From: Petrolisthes cinctipes
Lineage: Eukaryota > Arthropoda > Malacostraca > Decapoda > Porcellanidae
NCBI GenBank assembly: GCA_033782935.1
Contig: JAWQEG010000166.1
Span: 3,066,001-3,130,000 of the forward strand
Direction of reading: 5' to 3'
Length of the DNA stretch: 64,000 nucleotides
In this document: piece after piece, positions 37,712 through 50,479 of the stretch
How the letters are laid out: each line of letters opens with the position of its first letter
How positions within the stretch are numbered: position 1 is the first letter of the stretch
The notes under the pieces: generated by a model
What the model saw: the letters and a program-made list of their open reading frames with translations, nothing else
Database searches by the model: none
What the model was told of the DNA's origin: nothing
Translations under genes and position numbers: made by a program

Positions 37712-40700
37712 AAAAGATCGATTTTTAGCATGTTTTTAGCCTATATTTTGAAAATATTCTAGCACTGTACAGATTGCTTCTGGGACCCGAAAATATTGAA
37801 TTTTCGGGGGTTTTGAGCCTGAATTTGAGATATAAACGGGTACAGAAGATACATGCACATATTGAGTTTGGGCACCAAAAATATCGATTTTCAGCATGTT
37901 TTGGGCCTGAATTTTGAAAATACTCTAACACGGAGTAGGCATGTACAGATCGCTTCTTTGACCCCAAAATATCGAATTTTCGGGTGTTTAGGGCCAGAAT
38001 TTGAGATATAAACGGATACAGAAGATGCATGCACAAATCGACTTTTGGGCACCTAAAAGATCGATTTTCAGTATGTTTTTGGCCTTTATTTTGAAAATAC
38101 TCTAAGACGGAGTAGGCATGTACAGATCGCTTCTGGGACCCCAAAATATCGAATTTTCGGGTGTTTTGGGACTGAATTTGAGATATCGACTTTTTGGCAC
38201 CTAAAAGATCGATTTTTAGCATGTTTTTAGCCTATATTTTGAAAATATTCTAGCACTGAGTAGGCATGTACAGATTGCTTCTGAAACCCCAAAATATTGA
38301 ATTTTCGGGTGTTTTGAGCCTGAATTTGAGATATAAACGGGTACAGAAGATACATGCACATATTGACTTTGGGCACCAAAAATATCGATTTTCAGCATGT
38401 TTTGGGCCTGAATTTTGAAAATACTCTAACACGGAGTAGGCATGTACAGATCGCTTCTGGGACCCCAAAATATCGAATTTTCGGGAGTTTAGGGCCAGAA
38501 TTTGAGATATAAACGGGTATAGAAGATGAATGCACATATCGACTTTTGTGCACCTAAAAGATCGATTTTCAGTATGTTTTTGGCCTGTATTTTGAAAATA
38601 CTCTAACACGGAGTAGGCATGTACAGATCGTTTCTGGGACCCCTAAATATCGAATTTTCGGGTGTTTTGGGACTGAATTTGAGATATCGACTTTTTGGCA
38701 CCTAAAAGATCAATTTTTAGCATGTTTTTAGCCTATATTTTGAAAATATTCTAGCACTGAGTAGGCATGTACAGATTGCTTCTGGGACCCCAAAATATTG
38801 AATTTTCGGGTGTTTTGAGCCTGAATTTGAGATATAAACGGGTACAGAAGATACATGCACATATTGACTTTGGGCACCAAAAATATCGATTTTCAGCATG
38901 TTTTGGGCCTGAATTTTGAAAATACTCTAACACGGAGTAGGCATGTACAGATCGCTTCTGGGACCCCAAAATATCGAATTTTCGGGTGTTTAGGGCCTGA
39001 ATTTGAGATATAAACGGGTACTGAAGATGCATGCACATATCGACTTTTGGGCACCTAAAAGATCGATTTTCAGTATGTTTTTGGCCTGTATTTTGAAAAT
39101 ACTCTAACACGGAGTAGGCATGTACAGATACCTTCTGGGACCTCTAAATATCGAATTTTCGGGCGTTTTGGGACTCAATTTGAGATATCGATTTTTTTGG
39201 CACCTAAAATGTCGATTTTTAGCATGTTTTTAGCCTATATTTTGAAAATATTCTAGCACTGTGTAGGCATGTACAGATTGCTTCTGGGACCCCAAAATAT
39301 TGAATTTTCGGGTGTTTTGAGCCTGAATTTGAGATATAAACGGGTACAGAAGATTCATGCACATATTGACTTTGGGAATCTAAAATATCGATTTTCAGCA
39401 TGTTTTGGGCCTGTATTTTGAAAATACTCTAACACTGATTAGGCATGTACAGATTGCTTCTGGGACCCCAAAATATTGAATTTTCGGGTGTTTTGAGCCT
39501 GAATTTGAGATATAAACGGGTACTGAAGATGCATGCACATATCGACTTTTGTGCACCTAAAAGATCGATTTTCAGTATATTTTGAGCATGTATTTTGAAA
39601 ATACTCTAACACGGAGTAGGCATGTACAGATCGCTTCTGGGACCCCTAAATATCGAATTTTCGGGTGTTTTGGGACTGAATTTGAGATATCGATTTTTTG
39701 GCACCTAAAAGATCGATTTTTAGCATGTTTTTAGCCTATATTTTGAAAATATTCTAGCACTGTACAGATTGCTTCTGGGAACCCAAAATATTGAATTTTC
39801 GGGTGTTTTGAGCCTGAATTTGAGATATAAACGGGTACAGAAGATACATGCACATATTGACTTTGGGCACCAAAAATATAGATTTTCAGCATGTTTTGGG
39901 CCTGAATTTTGAAAATACTCTAACACGGAGTAGGCATGTACAGATCGCTTCTGGGACCCCAAAACATCGAATTTTCGGGTGTTTAGGGCCAGAATTTGAG
40001 ATATAAACGGGTACAGAAGATGCATGCACATATCGACTTTTGGGCACCTAAAAGATCGATTTTCAGTATGTTTTTGGCCTGTATGTTGAAAATACTCTAA
40101 CACGGAGTAGGCATGTACAGATACCTTCTGGGACCTCTAAATATCGAATTTTCGGGTGTTTTAGGACTGAATTTGAGATATCGATTTTTTGGCACCTAAA
40201 AGATCGATTTTTAGCATGTTTTTAGCCTATATTTTGAAAATATTCTAGCACTGTACAGATTGCTTCTGGGACCCCAAAATATTGAATTTTCGGGTGTTTT
40301 GAGCCTGAATTTGAGATATAAACGGGTACAGAAGATACATGCACATATTGACTTTGGGCACCAAAAATATCGATTTTCAGCATGTTTTGGGGCTGAATTT
40401 TGAAAATACTCTAACACGGAGTAGGCATGTACAGATCGCTTCTGGGACCCCAAAATATCGAATTTTCGGGTGTTTAGTGCCAGAATTTGAGATATAAACG
40501 GGTACAGAAGATGCATGCACATATCGACTTTTGGGCACCTAAAAGATCGATTTTTAGTATGTTTTTGGCCTGTATTTTGAAAATACTCTAACACGGAGTA
40601 GGCATGTACAGATACCTTCTGGGACCTCTAAATATCGAATTTTCGGGGGTTTTTGGACTGAATTTGAGATATCGATTTTTTGGCACCTAAAAGATCGATT

Positions 40701-41580
40701 TTTAGCATGTTTTTAGCCTATATTTTGAAAATATTCTAGCACTGAGTAGGCATGTACAGATTGCTTCTGAAACCCCAAAATATTGAATTTTCGGGTGTTT
40801 TGAGCCTGAATTTGAGATATAAACGGGTACAGAAGATACATGCACATATTGACTTTGGGCACCAAAAATATCGATTTTCAGCATGTTTTGGGCCTGAATT
40901 TTGAAAATACTCTAACACGGAGTAGGCATGTACAGATCGCTTCTGGGACCCCAAAATATCGAATTTTCGGGAGTTTAGGGCCAGAATTTGAGATATAAAC
41001 GGGTATAGAAGATGAATGCACATATCGACTTTTGGGCACCTAAAAGATCGATTTTCAGTATGTTTTTGGCCTGTATTTTGAAAATACTCTAACACGGAGT
41101 AGGCATGTACAGATCGCTTCTGGGACCCCTAAATATCGAATTTTCGGGTGTTTTGGGACTGAATTTGAGATGTCGACTTTTTGGCACCTAAAAGATCGAT
41201 TTTTAGCATGTTTTTAGCCTATATTTTGAAAATATTCTAGCACCGAGTAGGCATGTACAGATCGCTTCTGGGACCCCAAAATATCGAATTTTCGGGTGTT
41301 TCGGGCCAGAATTTGAGATATAAACGGGTACAGAAGATACATGCACATATCGACTTTTGGGCACCTAAAAGATCGATTTTCAGTATGTTTTTGGCCTGTA
41401 TTTTGAAAATACTCTAACACGGAGTAGTCATGTACAGATACCTTCTGGGACCTCTAAATATCGAATTTTCGGGTGTTTTGGGACTGAATTTGAGATATCG
41501 ATTTTTTGGCACCTAAAATGTCGATTTTTAGCATGTTTTTAGCCTATATTTTGAAAATATTCTAGCACTGTACAGATTGC
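37712..41580. repeat. Mosaic of 491, 501 and 325 bp HOR units
   Basis: A landmarks at 37712, 38203, 38704, 39206, 39707, 40198, 40689, 41190 and 41515 give spacings of 491, 501, 502, 501, 491, 491, 501 and 325 bp. The 491 bp units carry the 10 bp deletion in A (about 37763, 39759, 40250). Units at 38203 and 40689 share the ctgaaacccc variant with units at 4889 and 27826, so part of this stretch derives from the same source as the left trimer domain. Confidence 0.8.
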
Positions 41581-44430
41581 TTCTGGGACCCCAAAATATT
41601 GAATTTTCGGGTGTTTTGAGCCTGAATTTGAGATATAAATGGGTACAGAAGATACATGCACATATTGAATTTGGGCACCAAAAATATCGATTTTCAGCAT
41701 GTTTTGGGCCTGAATTTTGAAAATACTCTAACACGGAGTAGGAATGTACAGATCGCTTCTGGGACCCCAAAATATCGAATTTTCGGGTGTTTAGGGCCAG
41801 AATTTGAGATATAAACGGGTACAGAAGATGCATGCACATATCGACTTTTGGGCACCTAAAAGATCGATTTTCAGTATGTTTTTGGCCTGTATTTTGAAAA
41901 TACTCTAACACGGAGTAGGCATGTACAGATACCTTCTGGGACCTCTAAATATCGAATTTTCGGGTGTTTTGGGACTGAATTTGATATATCGATTTTTTGG
42001 CACCTAAAATGTCGATTTTTAGCATGTTTTTAGCCTATATTTTGAAAATATTCTAGCACTGTACAGATTGCTTCTGGGACCCCAAAATATTGAATTTTCG
42101 GGTGTTTTGAGCCTGAATTTGAGATATAAACGGGTACAGAATATGCATGCACATATCGACTTTTGGGCACCTAAAAGATCGATTTTCAGTATGTTTTTGG
42201 CCTGTATTTTGAAAATACTCTAACACGGAGTAGGCATGTACAGATACCTTCTGGGACCTCTAAATATCGAATTTTCGGGTGTTTTGGGACTGAATTTGAG
42301 ATATCGATTTTTTGGCAATTAAAATGTCGATTTTTAGCATGTTTTTAGCCTATATTTTGAAAATATTCTAGCACTGTGTAGGCATGTACAGATTGCTTCT
42401 GGGACCCCAAAATATTGAATTTTCGGGTGTTTTGAGCCTGAATTTGAGATATAAACGGGTACAGAAGATACATGCACATATTGACTTTGGGCATCTGAAA
42501 TATCGATTTTCAGCATGTTTTGGGCCTGTATTTTGAAAATACTCTAACACTGAGTAGGCATGTACAGATTGCTTCTGGGACCCCAAAATATTGAATTTTT
42601 GGGTGTTTTGAGCCTGAATTTGAGATATAAACGGGTACTGAAGATGCATGCACATATCGACTTTTGTGCACCTAAAAGATCGATTTTCAGTATGTTTTGA
42701 GCATGTATTTTGAAAATACTCTAACACGGAGTAGGCATGTACAGATCGCTTCTGGGACCCCTAAATATCGAATTTTCGGGTGTTTTGGGACTGAATTTGA
42801 GATATTGACTTTTTGGCACCTAAAAGATCGATTTTCAGCATGTTTTTAGCCTATATTTTGAAAATATTCTAGCACTAAGTAGGCATGTACAGATTGCTTC
42901 TGGGACCCCAAAATATTGAATTTTCGGGTGTTTTGAGCTTGAATTCGAGATATAAACGGGTACAGAAGATACATGCACATATTGACTTTGGGCACCAAAA
43001 ATATCGATTTTCAGCATGTTTTGGGCCTGAATTTTGAAAATACTCTAACACGGAGTAGGCATGTACAGATCGCTTCTGGGACCCCAAAATATCGAATTTT
43101 CGGGTGTTTAGGGCCAGAATTTGAGATATAAACGGGTACAGAAGATGCATGCACATATCGACTTTTGGGCACCTAAAAGATCGATTTTCAGTATGTTTTT
43201 GGCCTGTATTTTGAAAATACTCTAACACGGAGTAGGCATGTACAGATACCTTCTGGGACCTCTAAATATCGAATTTTCGGGTGTTTTGGGACTGAATTTG
43301 AGATATCGATTTTTTGGCACCTAAAATGTCGATTTTTAGCATGTTTTTAGCCTATATTTTGAAAATATTCTAGCACTGTGTAGGCATGTACAGATTGCTT
43401 CTGGGACCCCAAAATATTGAATTTTCGGGTGTTTTGAGCCTGAATTTGAGATATAAACGGGTACAGAAGATACATGCACATATTAACTTTGGGCATCTAA
43501 AATATCGATTTTCAGCATGTTTTGGGCCTATATTTTGAAAATACTCTAACACTGAGTAGGCATGTACAGATTGCTTCTGGGACCCCAAAATATTGAATTT
43601 TCGGGTGTTTTGAGCCTGAATTTGAGATATAAACGGGTACTGAAGATGCATGCACATATCGACTTTTGTGCACCTAAAAGATCGATTTTCAGTATGTTTT
43701 GAGCATGTATTTTGAAAATATTCTAACACGGAGTAGGCATGTACAGATACCTTCTGGGACCTCTAAATATCGAATTTTCGGGCATTTTGGGACTGAATTT
43801 GAGATATCGATTTTTTGGCACCTAAAATGTCGATTTTTAGCATGTTTTTAGCCTATATTTTGAAAATATTCTAGCACTGTGTAGGCATGTACAGATTGCT
43901 TCTGGGACCCCAAAATATTGAATTTTCGGGTGTTTTTAGCCTGAATTTGAGATATAAACGGGTACAGAAGATACATGCACATATTGACTTTGGGCATCTA
44001 AAATATCGTTTTTCAGCATGTTTTGGGCCTGTATTTTGAAAATACTCTAACACTGAGTAGGCATGTACAGATTGCTTCTGGGACCCCAAAATATTGAATT
44101 TTCGGGTGTTTTGAGCCTGAATTTGAGATATAAACGGGTACTGAAGATGCATGCACATATCGACTTTTGTGCACCTAAAAGATCGATTTTCAGTATGTTT
44201 TGAGCATGTATTTTGAAAATACTCTACCACGGAGTAGGCATGTACAGATCGCTTCTGGGACCCCTAAATATCGAATTTTCGGGTGTTTTGGGACTGAATT
44301 TGAGATATTGACTTTTTGGCACCTAAAAGATCGATTTTTAGCATGTTTTTAGCCTATATTTTGAAAATATTCTAGCACTGAGTAGGCATGTACAGATTGC
44401 TTCTGGGACCCCAAAATAATGAATTTTCGG
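41580..44430. repeat. ~2.85 kb block duplicated at an offset of 3,497 bp (left copy)
   Basis: This block matches about 45077-47927. Shared rare variants: taggaatgtacag (41740/45237), attgaatttggg, cagaatatgcatg (~42140/45637), ggcaattaaaatg (~42315/45812), catctgaaatatcg, and gcttgaattcgagata. Differences such as aaatgggtac at 41640 against aaacgggtac at 45137, and ttagcatg at about 42338 against ttatcatg at 45835, show it is older than the 4,147 bp duplication to its right. Confidence 0.8.
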
Positions 44431-45076
44431 GTGTTTTGAGCCTGAATTCGAGATATAAACGGGTACAGAAGATACATGCACATATTGACTTTGGGCACAA
44501 AAAATATCGATTTTCAGCATGTTTTGGGCCTGAATTTTGAAAATACTCTAACACGGAGTAGGCATGTACAGATCGCTTCTGGGACCCCAAAATATCGAAT
44601 TTTCGGGTGTTTAGGGCCAGAATTTGAGATATAAACGGGTACAGAAGATGCATGCACATATCGACTTTTGGGCACCTAAAAGATCGATTTTCAGTATGTT
44701 TTTGGCCTGTATTTTGAAAATACTCTAACACGGAGTAGGCATGTACAGATACCTTCTGGGACCTCTAAATATCGAATTTTCGGGTGTTTTGGGACTGAAT
44801 TTGACATATCGATTTTTTGGCACGTAAAATGTCGATTTTTAGCATGTTTTTAGCCTATATTTTGAAAATATTCTAGCACTGTGTAGGCATGTACAGATTG
44901 CTTCTGGGACCCCAAAATATTGAATTTTCGGGTGTTTTGAGCCTGAATTTGAGATATAAAAGGGTACAGAAGATACATGCACATATTGACTTTGGGCATC
45001 TAAAATATCGATTTTCAGCATGTTTTGGGCCTGTATTTTGAAAATACTCTAACACTGAGTAGGCATGTACAGATTG

Positions 45077-47927
45077 CTTCTGGGACCCCAAAATATTGAA
45101 TTTTCGGGTGTTTTGAGCCTGAATTTGAGATATAAACGGGTACAGAAGATACATGCACATATTGAATTTGGGCACCAAAAATATCGATTTTCAGCATGTT
45201 TTGGGCCTGAATTTTGAAAATACTCTAACACGGAGTAGGAATGTACAGATCGCTTCTGGGACCCCAAAATATCGAATTTTCGGGTGTTTAGGGCCAGAAT
45301 TTGAGATATAAACGGGTACAGAAGATGCATGCACATATCGACTTTTGGGCACCTAAAAGATCGATTTTCAGTATGTTTTTGGCCTGTATTTTGAAAATAC
45401 TCTAACACGGAGTAGGCATGTACAGATACCTTCTGGGACCTCTAAATATCGAATTTTCGGGTGTTTTGGGACTGAATTTGATATATCGATTTTTTGGCAC
45501 CTAAAATGTCGATTTTTAGCATGTTTTTAGCCTATATTTTGAAAATATTCTAGCACTGTACAGATTGCTTCTGGGACCCCAAAATATTGAATTTTCGGGT
45601 GTTTTGAGCCTGAATTTGAGATATAAACGGGTACAGAATATGCATGCACATATCGACTTTTGGGCACCTAAAAGATCGATTTTCAGTATGTTTTTGGCCT
45701 GTATTTTGAAAATACTCTAACACGGAGTAGGCATGTACAGATACCTTCTGGGACCTCTAAATATCGAATTTTCGGGTGTTTTGGGACTGAATTTGAGATA
45801 TCGATTTTTTGGCAATTAAAATGTCGATTTTTATCATGTTTTTAGCCTATATTTTGAAAATATTCTAGCACTGTGTAGGCATGTACAGATTGCTTCTGGG
45901 ACCCCAAAATATTGAATTTTCGGGTGTTTTGAGCCTGAATTTGAGATATAAACGGGTACAGAAGATACATGCACATATTGACTTTGGGCATCTGAAATAT
46001 CGATTTTCAGCATGTTTTGGGCCTGTATTTTGAAAATACTCTAACACTGAGTAGGCATGTACAGATTGCTTCTGGGACCCGAAAATATTGAATTTTTGGG
46101 TGTTTTGAGCCTGAATTTGAGATATAAACGGGTACTGAAGATGCATGCACATATCGACTTTTGTGCACCTAAAAGATCGATTTTCAGTATGTTTTGAGCA
46201 TGTATTTTGAAAATACTCTAACACGGAGTAGGCATGTACAGATCGCTTCTGGGACCCCTAAATATCGAATTTTCGGGTGTTTTGGGACTGAATTTGAGAT
46301 ATTGACTTTTTGGCACCTAAAAGATCGATTTTCAGCATGTTTTTAGCCTATATTTTGAAAATATTCTAGCACTAAGTAGGCATGTACAGATTGCTTCTGG
46401 GACCCCAAAATATTGAATTTTCGGGTGTTTTGAGCTTGAATTCGAGATATAAACGGGTACAGAAGATACATGCACATATTGACTTTGGGCACCAAAAATA
46501 TCGATTTTCAGCATGTTTTGGGCCTGAATTTTGAAAATACTCTAACACGGAGTAGGCATGTACAGATCGCTTCTGGGACCCCAAAATATCGAATTTTCGG
46601 GTGTTTAGGGCCAGAATTTGAGATATAAACGGGTACAGAAGATGCATGCACATATCGACTTTTGGGCACCTAAAAGATCGATTTTCAGTATGTTTTTGGC
46701 CTGTATTTTGAAAATACTCTAACACGGAGTAGGCATGTACAGATACCTTCTGGGACCTCTAAATATCGAATTTTCGGGTGTTTTGGGACAGAATTTGAGA
46801 TATCGATTTTTTGGCACCTAAAATGTCGATTTTTAGCATGTTTTTAGCCTATATTTTGAAAATATTCTAGCACTGTGTAGGCATGTACAGATTGCTTCTG
46901 GGACCCCAAAATATTGAATTTTCGGGTGTTTTGAGCCTGAATTTGAGATATAAACGGGTACAGAAGATACATGCACATATTAACTTTGGGCATCTAAAAT
47001 ATCGATTTTCAGCATGTTTTGGGCCTATATTTTGAAAATACTCTAACACTGAGTAGGCATGTACAGATTGCTTCTGGGACCCCAAAATATTGAATTTTCG
47101 GGTGTTTTGAGCCTGAATTTGAGATATAAACGGGTACTGAAGATGCATGCACATATCGACTTTTGTGCACCTAAAAGATCGATTTTCAGTATGTTTTGAG
47201 CATGTATTTTGAAAATACTCTAACACGGAGTAGGAATGTACAGATACCTTCTGGGACCTCTAAATATCGAATTTTCGGGCGTTTTGGGACTGAATTTGAG
47301 ATATCGATTTTTTGGCACCTAAAATGTCGATTTTTAGCATGTTTTTAGCCTATATTTTGAAAATATTCTAGCACTGTGTAGGCATGTACAGATTGCTTCT
47401 GGGACCCCAAAATATTGAATTTTCGGGTGTTTTGAGCCTGAATTTGAGATATAAACGGGTACAGAAGATACATGCACATATTGACTTTGGGCATCTAAAA
47501 TATCGATTTTCAGCATGTTTTGGGCCTGTATTTTGAAAATACTCTAACACTGAGTAGGCATGTACAGATTGCTTCTGGGACCCCAAAATATTGAATTTTC
47601 GGGTGTTTTGAGCCTGAATTTGAGATATAAACGGGTACTGAAGATGCATGCACATATCGACTTATGTGCACCTAAAAGATCGATTTTCAGTATGTTTTGA
47701 GCATGTATTTTGAAAATACTCTAACACGGAGTAGGCATGTACAGATCGCTTCTGGGACCCCTAAATATCGAATTTTCGGGTGTTTTGGGACTGAATTTGA
47801 GATATTGACTTTTTGGCACCTAAAAGATCGATTTTTAGCATGTTTTTAGCCTATATTTTGAAAATATTCTAGCACTGAGTAGGCATGTACAGATTGCTTC
47901 TGGGACCCCAAAATATTGAATTTTCGG
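45077..47927. repeat. ~2.85 kb block duplicated at an offset of 3,497 bp (right copy)
   Basis: This is the direct counterpart of 41580-44430. Its right-hand part (from 46134) overlaps copy 1 of the 4,147 bp duplication, so the segment around 42637-44430 exists three times, near 42.6, 46.1 and 50.3 kb. Confidence 0.78.
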
Positions 47928-50479
47928 GTGTTTAGGGCCTGAATTTGAGATATAAACAGGTACAGAAGATGCATGCACATATCGACTTTTGGGCACCTAA
48001 AAGATCGATTTTCAGTATGTTTTTGGCCTGTATTTTGAAAATACTCTAACACGGAGTAGGCATGTACAGATACCTTCTGGGACCTCTAAATATCGAATTT
48101 TCGGGTGTTTTGGGACTGAATTTGACATATCGATTTTTTGGCACGTAAAATGTCGATTTTTAGCATGTTTTTAGCCTATATTTTGAAAATATTCTAGCAC
48201 TGTGTAGGCATGTACAGATTGCTTCTGGGACCCCAAAATATTGAATTTTCGGGTGTTTTGAGCCTGATTTTGAGATATAAACGGGTACATAAGATACATG
48301 CACATATTGACTTTGGGCATCAAAAATATCGATTTTCAGCATGTTTTGGGCCTGTATTTTGAAAATACTCTAACACTGAGTAGGCATGTACAGATTGCTT
48401 CTGGGACCCCAAAATATTGAATTTTCGGGTGTTTTGAGCCTGAATTTGAGATATAAACGGGTACTGAAGATGCATGCACATATCGACTTTTGTGCACCTA
48501 AAAGATCGATTTTCAGTATGTTTTGAGCATGTATTTTGAAAATACTCTAACACGGAGTAGGCATGTACAGATCGCTTCTGGGACCCCTAAATATCGAATT
48601 TTCGGGTGTTTTGGGACTGAATTTGAGATATCGACTTTTTGGCACCTAAAAGATCGATTTTTAGCATGTTTTTAGCCTATATTTTGAAAATATTCTAGCA
48701 CTGAGTAAGCATGTACAGATTGCTTCTGGGACCCCAAAATATTGAATTTTCGGGTGTTTTGAGCCTGAATTTGAGATATAAACGGGTACAGAAGATACAT
48801 GCACATATTGACTTTGGGCACCAAAAATATCGATTTTCAGCATGTTTTGGGCCTGAATTTTGAAAATACTCTAACACGGAGTAGGCATGTACAGATACCT
48901 TCTGGGACCTCTAAATATCGAATTTTCGGGTGTTTTGGGACTGAATTTGAGATATCGATTTTTTGGCACCTAAAATGTCGATTTTTAGCATGTTTTTAGC
49001 CTATATTTTGAAAATATTCTAGCACTGTACAGATTGCTTCTGGGACCCCAAAATATTGAATTTTCGGGTGTTTTGAGCCTGAATTTGAGATATAAACGGG
49101 TACAGAAGATACATGCACATATTGACTTTGGGCATCTAAAATATCGATTTTCAGCATGTTTTGGGCCTGTATTTTGAAAATACTCTAACACTGAGTAGGC
49201 TTGTACAGATTGCTTCTGGGACCCCAAAATATTGAAATTTTGGGTGTTTTGAGCCTGAATTTGAGATATAAACGGGTACTGAAGATGCATGCACATATCG
49301 ACTTTTGTGCACCTAAAAGATCGATTTTCAGTATGTTTTGAGCATGTATTTTGAAAATACTCTAACACGGAGTAGGCATGTACAGATCGCTTCTGGGACC
49401 CCTAAATATCGAATTTTCGGGTGTTTTGGGACTGAATTTGAGATATTGACTTTTTGGCACCTAAAAGATCGATTTTTAGCATGTTTTTAGCCTATATTTT
49501 GAAAATATTCTAGCACTGAGTAGGCATGTACAGATTGCTTCTGGGACCCCAAAATATTGAATTTTCGGGTGTTTTGAGCCTGAATTCGAGATATAAACGG
49601 GTACAGAAGATACATGCACATATTGACTTTGGGCACAAAAAATATCGATTTTCAGCATGTTTTGGGCCTGAATTTTGAAAATACTCTAACACGGAGTAGG
49701 CATGTACAGATCGCTTTTGGGACCCCAAAATATCGAATTTTCGGGTGTTTAGGGCCAGAATTTGAGATATAAACGGGTACAGAAGATGCATGCACATATC
49801 GACTTTTGGGCACCTAAAAGATCGATTTTCAGTATGTTTTTGGCCTGTATTTTGAAAATACTCTAACACGGAGTAGGCATGTACAGATACCTTCTGGGAC
49901 CTCTAAATATCGAATTTTCGGGTGTTTTGGGACTGAATTTGACATATCGATTTTTTGGCACGTAAAATGTCGATTTTTAGCATGTTTTTAGCCTATATTT
50001 TAAAAATATTCTAGCACTGTGTAGGCATGTACAGATTGCTTCTGGGACCCCAAAATATTGAATTTTTTGGGTGTTTTGAGCCTGAATTTGAGATATAAAC
50101 GGGTACAGAAGATACATGCACATATTGACTTTGGGCATCTAAAATATCGATTTTCAGCATATTTTGGGCCTGTATTTTGAAAATACTCTAACACTGAGTA
50201 GGCATGTACAGATTGCTTCTGGGACCCCAAAATATTGAATTTTCGGGTGTTTTGAGCCTGAATTTGAGATATAAACGGGAACTGAAGATGCATGCACATA
50301 TCGACTTTTGTGCACCTAAAAGATCGATTTTCAGTATGTTTTGAGCATGTATTTTGAAAATACTCTAACACGGAGTAGGCATGTACAGATCGCTTCTGGG
50401 ACCCCTAAATATCGAATTTTCGGGTGTTTTGGGACTGAATTTGAGATATTGACTTTTTGGCACCTAAAAGATCGATTTT
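46134..50479. repeat. Near-identical tandem duplication, period 4,147 bp, copy 1
   Basis: Sequence from 46134 matches that from 50281 until 50479/54626. Every diagnostic variant I checked is shared: gggacagaattt, taggaatg, cttatgtgc, aaacaggtac, cctgattttgag, gtacataag, gagtaagcatg, taggcttgtac, gaaattttggg, cgcttttggg, gacatatcg, ttttaaaaatattc, gaattttttggg and cagcatatttt. The match is bounded by t46133/a50280 on the left and c50480/t54627 on the right. It is the youngest large event in the window. Confidence 0.88.

Noticed and set aside
42941..42960. CENP-B-box-like TTCG...CGGG pairing in the gaattcgagatataaacggg variant
   Set aside because: The core CENP-B box needs TTCG, four bases, A, two bases, CGGG. 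Here CGGG starts 13 bases after TTCG instead of 11, so the spacing is wrong, and most copies read tttgag without TTCG. No proper box was found on either strand.
48799..48999. Plus-strand open frames of 66-85 codons, recurring near 52946, 57396, 58713 and others
   Set aside because: These are also a by-product of repeat phase; they recur wherever the same monomer order occurs and have no independent support.
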